Assembly (NCBI GenBank): GCA_903898855.1
Contig: CAIUHB010000146.1
Span: forward strand, 1-18,086
Origin: an uncultured Actinomycetes bacterium
Lineage (GTDB): Bacteria > Actinomycetota > Actinomycetes > Nanopelagicales > Nanopelagicaceae
DNA: 18,086 nucleotides
Direction: 5' to 3'
The notes beneath the pieces were generated by a model. That model was not told the DNA's origin and searched no databases. It saw only the letters and a list, made by a program, of their open reading frames with translations. Shown piece by piece: positions 14,802 to 18,086 of this stretch (positions are counted from its first letter, which is position 1; every line of letters begins with the position of its first letter). A program made the translations under genes and the position numbers.

Positions 14802-14861
14802 TTGGCCATCTCAATGGCGAGAATCTTGCATTCACTATTCGGGGGAAATAATGAGTTTTAA
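14802..14861 (+). CDS. Possible 19-residue leader ORF overlapping amt
   Basis: A TTG codon at 14802 follows a perfect AGGAGG (14789-14794) by 7 bases and opens a 19-codon frame (MAISMARILHSLFGGNNEF) ending in TAA at 14859-14861. It overlaps the first 11 bases of amt in another frame. An internal ATG at 14814 is in the same frame. No homologue is recognised. It could be a leader peptide that couples or tunes amt translation, or simply chance; amt has its own GGGGG site at 14841-14845. Confidence 0.35.
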   Translation: MAISMARILHSLFGGNNEF

Positions 14862-16125
14862 TACTGGAGATACCGCCTGGATTCTCGTCGCATCAGCCTT
14901 GGTGCTTTTGATGACACCCGGCCTTGCTTTCTTTTACGGTGGAATGGTCCGCGGTAAAAATGTGCTCGGAATGTTGGCACAAAATTATGTAGTGATGGGC
15001 GTAGTCAGCGTCCTTTGGGTCACTGGCGTCTATAGCTTGGCCTTTAGCGGAAAAGGTAAGTTCATTGGTGACTTCCATCAATTTGGGCTAAACCATATCT
15101 GGCAGCAAGCAACAGGATTTGAAGCGCTAACTATTCCGCCATTGGTTTTCTGTGCTTTCCAATTAATGTTCGCAATCATCACGCCTGCACTTATCACGGG
15201 CGCCTCGGCCGATCGATTGAAGTTCGGCGCCTGGACTCTCTTCTCTGCCCTTTGGTTAATTCTCGTTTACGCACCAGTTGCGCACTGGGTATTTTCTCCG
15301 AGCGGATGGCTCTTTAAGCTCGGCGCAGAAGATTTCGCTGGAGGAACCGTTGTGCATGCCAACGCAGGTGCAGCAGCTCTTGCTGTAATCCTTGTAATTG
15401 GAAAGCGTCGTGGTTGGCCAAAGGAGCGTATGCGTCCGCACAATGTTCCTTACGTACTTCTTGGCGCTGGATTACTGTGGTTTGGTTGGTTTGGATTTAA
15501 CGCAGGATCAGCTCTTGCAGCCAACACTCTCTCCGCCTTTGCCTTTGTAAATACCAATACCGCAACCGGTGCCGCACTGCTCGGCTGGATTTTGGTAGAA
15601 CGAATTCGCGATGGTCACGCCACCACACTTGGTGCCGCCTCTGGCGCAGTTGCAGGTCTGGTAGCTATTACTCCAGCTTGCGGCTTCGTCAGCCCAATGG
15701 GATCAATCGTTGTCGGATTTGCGGCTGGAATTATCTGCGCCTTTGCAGTTGGCCTCAAGAACAAGTTCGGCTATGACGACGCCCTCGATGTAATTGGAGT
15801 TCACCTAGTTGGTGGAATCCTTGGTGCGCTGCTTATTGGATTCTTCGGAACCAAACTCACCAACGGAGCTGGACTTAACGGTCTCTTCTACAAGGGTGGT
15901 TGGACGCTACTTGGCCATCAAGCAATTGCAGTTGGCGCTGTGATTGCCTACTCATTCATCGCTACCTACATCTTGGCGAAGGTGCTCGACCTCATTATTG
16001 GGCTTCGCGTCTCAGTTGAAGATGAAGTAGCTGGCTTGGATCTTTCTCAGCATGCTGAAACCGCATACGAGACAACCAACTACAGCGATGGTTCGCGCTT
16101 CTCTACCTCTTCTATCGGCAACTAA
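14851..16125 (+). CDS. amtB: Ammonium transporter (Amt/MEP family)
   Basis: Trimeric inner-membrane channel for ammonium uptake. The 424-residue protein has about 11 membrane helices. Family hallmarks: MTPGLAFFYGGMVR at 21-34, the conserved Asp D161 (DFAGGTVVH), twin pore histidines H169 and H318 (DVIGVHLVGG), phenylalanine gate residues near 107 and 214-216, and FGWFGFNAGS at 211-220. The cytoplasmic tail keeps RVSVEDEVAGLDLSQHAETAY, the segment contacted by the PII protein. ATG 14851 gives the usual N-terminus (NTGDTAWILV), with a G-run ribosome-binding site 5 bases upstream. No signal peptide is predicted by eye, unlike E. coli AmtB. It precedes glnK by 12 bases, the classic operon. The 130 bases upstream hold no convincing GlnR consensus. 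Confidence 0.96.
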   Translation: MSFNTGDTAWILVASALVLLMTPGLAFFYGGMVRGKNVLGMLAQNYVVMGVVSVLWVTGVYSLAFSGKGKFIGDFHQFGLNHIWQQATGFEALTIPPLVFCAFQLMFAIITPALITGASADRLKFGAWTLFSALWLILVYAPVAHWVFSPSGWLFKLGAEDFAGGTVVHANAGAAALAVILVIGKRRGWPKERMRPHNVPYVLLGAGLLWFGWFGFNAGSALAANTLSAFAFVNTNTATGAALLGWILVERIRDGHATTLGAASGAVAGLVAITPACGFVSPMGSIVVGFAAGIICAFAVGLKNKFGYDDALDVIGVHLVGGILGALLIGFFGTKLTNGAGLNGLFYKGGWTLLGHQAIAVGAVIAYSFIATYILAKVLDLIIGLRVSVEDEVAGLDLSQHAETAYETTNYSDGSRFSTSSIGN

Positions 16126-16476
<351 letters not shown>

Positions 16477-16487
16477 TCTGATTAATC

Positions 16488-16493
16488 TAGACT
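16488..16493 (+). promoter_or_regulatory. Candidate -10 box for a leaderless glnD transcript
   Basis: TAGACT matches TANNNT and ends 6 bases before the glnD ATG. No Shine-Dalgarno is seen in the 23-base gap after glnK. glnD may therefore have its own leaderless start in addition to readthrough from amtB-glnK. Confidence 0.35.
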
Positions 16494-16499
16494 GAATTA

Positions 16500-17960
16500 A
16501 TGGGAACCCGAGAGCGGCGCGATCGCAGCGATAAATGCGATGCACAGCTCTCGGGTCTTTTCATAGATGCGCTTAAGCAATCGGGCACAGAACTCAATCG
16601 TTTCGCACTTACTGCAGTCGGTGGTTACGGCCGAGGGGAGTTGTCACCTGGTTCAGATCTCGATCTTTTGATACTGCACGACGGCTCGCTCAGCGAATCC
16701 AAACTCAGTGAATGTGTAAACGCATTTCTCTATCCACTCTGGAATACCGGCGCTGCTGTGGATCATTCGGTGCGAACTCGGGCGCAGACTCGCGAGACCG
16801 CGTCCCAAGATGTGAAAGTGGCACAAGGCCTGCTCGATCTTCGTCTTATTTGCGGTGCGAGTGAATTGGCCGAAGCCGTCGCTCAAGATGCACGTGAAGA
16901 TTGGCGAAAGAGCGCGAAAAAGAATTTGCCTAAATTGCGCGCTGCCCTAACCGAGCGTCATGAGCGTTCGGGGGAGTTGGCATTTCTCTTAGAGCCAGAT
17001 TTAAAAGAGGCGAGAGGCGGACTTCGCGATATTCAAGCGCTCCATGCAATTGCTTTAACGGGTGCCGATGTTGCGCTAAATCGATTAGCAAGTGCTGGAA
17101 GTATCTTGGCCAATGTTCGTGATGGTTTACATGACGTAAGTGGGAAATCTCGCGATCAACTTCTCTTCACCGAGCAGGACAAAGTTGCAGCCAGACTTGA
17201 ATACGCCGATGCTGATGCACTTATGCTCGATGTTGCCAAGGCTGCTCGAAGCGTGGACTACGTCATGGATATGACGCTGCACAAATTGGATTCACAGAAG
17301 TCTAAATCGCTCTTTCGTAAATCTTCCTCAGAGCTCGTTGCCAAGGGCATCATTATTGACAATCATGAGATTGCTATCGCGCCAGATTATGAAATCAAAA
17401 AAGATTTCGCACTCGGACTGCGAGCGGCAGCTATCGCAGCCCAACAAGGACTCCCGCTCTCAGTAGATTCCTGTATCGCACTAGCCGAAGCTTTGCCAGA
17501 TATGCCCAATCCTTGGCCCCGACAATCACGAGAAGATCTAGTAACTCTTATTGGTGCTGGCGCCTTTATGGTTGGTGTCTTTGAAGCGCTCGATCAAGAG
17601 GGGATAGTAGAGCGGTGGATTCCAGAGTGGGCGCACGTACGGTTCTTGCCGCAGCGCAATGTCTTGCACAGACATACTGTGGATCGCCACATGTTAGAGA
17701 CAGCAGTGCGAGCGGCAAAGTTGACCCGAACCGTGCATCGCCCAGATTTACTTCTGGTAGCTGCACTTCTGCACGATATCGGCAAGGGATATCCCGATCG
17801 CGATCACTCCGATTTCGGTGCGGAGTTAATGGTTAGCGTTGCTGCTCGCTTGGGATTTTCGGGGGATGACGTTGATGTCCTATCCCGTTTGGTGAAGAAC
17901 CACCTTCTTTTATCTTCCGTAGCAACCCGGCGCTCGGTTGATCGACACTCACGAGGGTAA
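16500..17960 (+). CDS. glnD: PII nucleotidyltransferase GlnD, truncated at a sequence junction
   Basis: Bifunctional enzyme that modifies and demodifies the PII protein according to glutamine level (adenylyl transfer in actinobacteria). The N-terminal nucleotidyltransferase domain has GGYGRGELSPGSDLDLLILHD at 41-61 with catalytic D53 and D55; the GlnD-specific EARGGLRDIQALHA helix follows; the HD hydrolase domain has RHTVDRHMLETA and LLHDIGKGYPDRDHSDFG with H425/D426. The reading continues as GlnD to about VATRRSVD, then six unrelated codons and TAA. Family members are about 750-850 residues, so roughly 300 residues including both ACT domains are missing. The other forward frames past this point do not resume GlnD; an Ig-like reading on the opposite strand begins instead. 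True GlnD coding therefore ends near 17942. Confidence 0.93.
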   Translation: MGTRERRDRSDKCDAQLSGLFIDALKQSGTELNRFALTAVGGYGRGELSPGSDLDLLILHDGSLSESKLSECVNAFLYPLWNTGAAVDHSVRTRAQTRETASQDVKVAQGLLDLRLICGASELAEAVAQDAREDWRKSAKKNLPKLRAALTERHERSGELAFLLEPDLKEARGGLRDIQALHAIALTGADVALNRLASAGSILANVRDGLHDVSGKSRDQLLFTEQDKVAARLEYADADALMLDVAKAARSVDYVMDMTLHKLDSQKSKSLFRKSSSELVAKGIIIDNHEIAIAPDYEIKKDFALGLRAAAIAAQQGLPLSVDSCIALAEALPDMPNPWPRQSREDLVTLIGAGAFMVGVFEALDQEGIVERWIPEWAHVRFLPQRNVLHRHTVDRHMLETAVRAAKLTRTVHRPDLLLVAALLHDIGKGYPDRDHSDFGAELMVSVAARLGFSGDDVDVLSRLVKNHLLLSSVATRRSVDRHSRG

Positions 17961-18086
17961 GGCTGCTGCTGTTCTGTCCCGTCTTGGCCCCGTTGAAATA
18001 CCATTGGCAGCCAAATGGGGGTTGTCCGAGGACGACCGCGTTGAGGGTCAGATTTTTGCCGGCCAACAACGAGATGTTAGTGGTTG
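17926..18086 (-). CDS. Ig-like domain protein fragment, probably foreign to this contig
   Basis: On the minus strand, open from 18084 down to about 17926, the translation contains LAGKNLTLNAVVLGQPPFGC, then QWYFNGAKTGQNSSSLTLVS and VDQPSAG. The Gly-x-P-P-x-x-QWYFNG core, the SSSLTL strand and the Q-S-AG turn are hallmarks of bacterial immunoglobulin-like (I-set type) repeats in large surface proteins, often seen in Verrucomicrobiota or Planctomycetota. Below 17926 the frame continues as antisense of glnD and loses Ig character exactly where the tyrosine strand (TYT.) should come. Both ends are incomplete: no start in the window and the 3' side is cut by the junction. Best explained as a mis-joined read end rather than a gene of this genome. 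Confidence 0.6.

Noticed and set aside
14721..14850. GlnR binding site upstream of amt
   Set aside because: GTAAC at 14781 is suggestive, but the paired GAAAC-type half site at the required spacing is absent on both strands.
17937..17960. Frameshift or nonsense mutation making glnD a pseudogene
   Set aside because: No other forward frame after 17942 continues the GlnD sequence, and an Ig-like reading appears on the minus strand, so a junction of unrelated sequence explains the break better.

Overview
This window looks like a piece of a moderate-GC, streamlined actinobacterial chromosome. The base composition appears close to balanced by eye; it was not calculated. The gene order gpsA - ddl - RAM-domain regulator - thiL - rpmB - recG - rsmD - coaD - SepIVA-like - yceD - rpmF - rnc - smc - ftsY - amt - glnK - glnD follows the conserved housekeeping block I recall from Streptomyces and Mycobacterium. 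Compact spacing, a very short FtsY, and the absence at the expected places of the usual dak and mutM genes suggest a small-genome lineage, for example freshwater acI/Nanopelagicales. That placement is an inference from order and compaction, not a sequence match.

Layout. At 1-1412, the 3' end of gpsA abuts ddl (D-Ala-D-Ala ligase). A small stand-alone Lrp/AsnC ligand-binding (RAM) gene at 1419-1655 lies on the minus strand, divergent from thiL (1713-2645). Two bases after thiL begins a 616-residue secreted zinc metallopeptidase of gametolysin (M11) type, the one clear accessory gene. A strong hairpin at 4502-4532 separates it from the convergent rpmB (L28). recG diverges from rpmB and leads a plus-strand series: recG, rsmD, coaD (4-base overlap with rsmD), a DivIVA/SepIVA-like coiled-coil gene, yceD, rpmF and rnc. 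smc, ftsY and then the nitrogen module amt-glnK-glnD follow.

The genes cover cell-wall precursor synthesis (ddl), phospholipid precursor (gpsA), cofactors (thiL for TPP, coaD for CoA), ribosome parts and maturation (rpmB, rpmF, yceD, rsmD, rnc), chromosome repair and segregation (recG, smc), membrane protein targeting (ftsY) and ammonium uptake with its PII control (amt, glnK, glnD).

No defence system, mobile element, CRISPR array or clearly new multi-gene system is visible. The most notable points are: (i) glnD breaks off at about 17926-17942, where an unrelated Ig-like coding fragment begins on the opposite strand, most likely an assembly chimera; (ii) rnc has no ATG, GTG or TTG start that keeps its first conserved helix and probably starts at CTG; (iii) several genes without a Shine-Dalgarno have a TANNNT box 6-7 bases before the start codon, as in leaderless transcripts; (iv) a possible small leader ORF with a perfect Shine-Dalgarno overlaps the start of amt.
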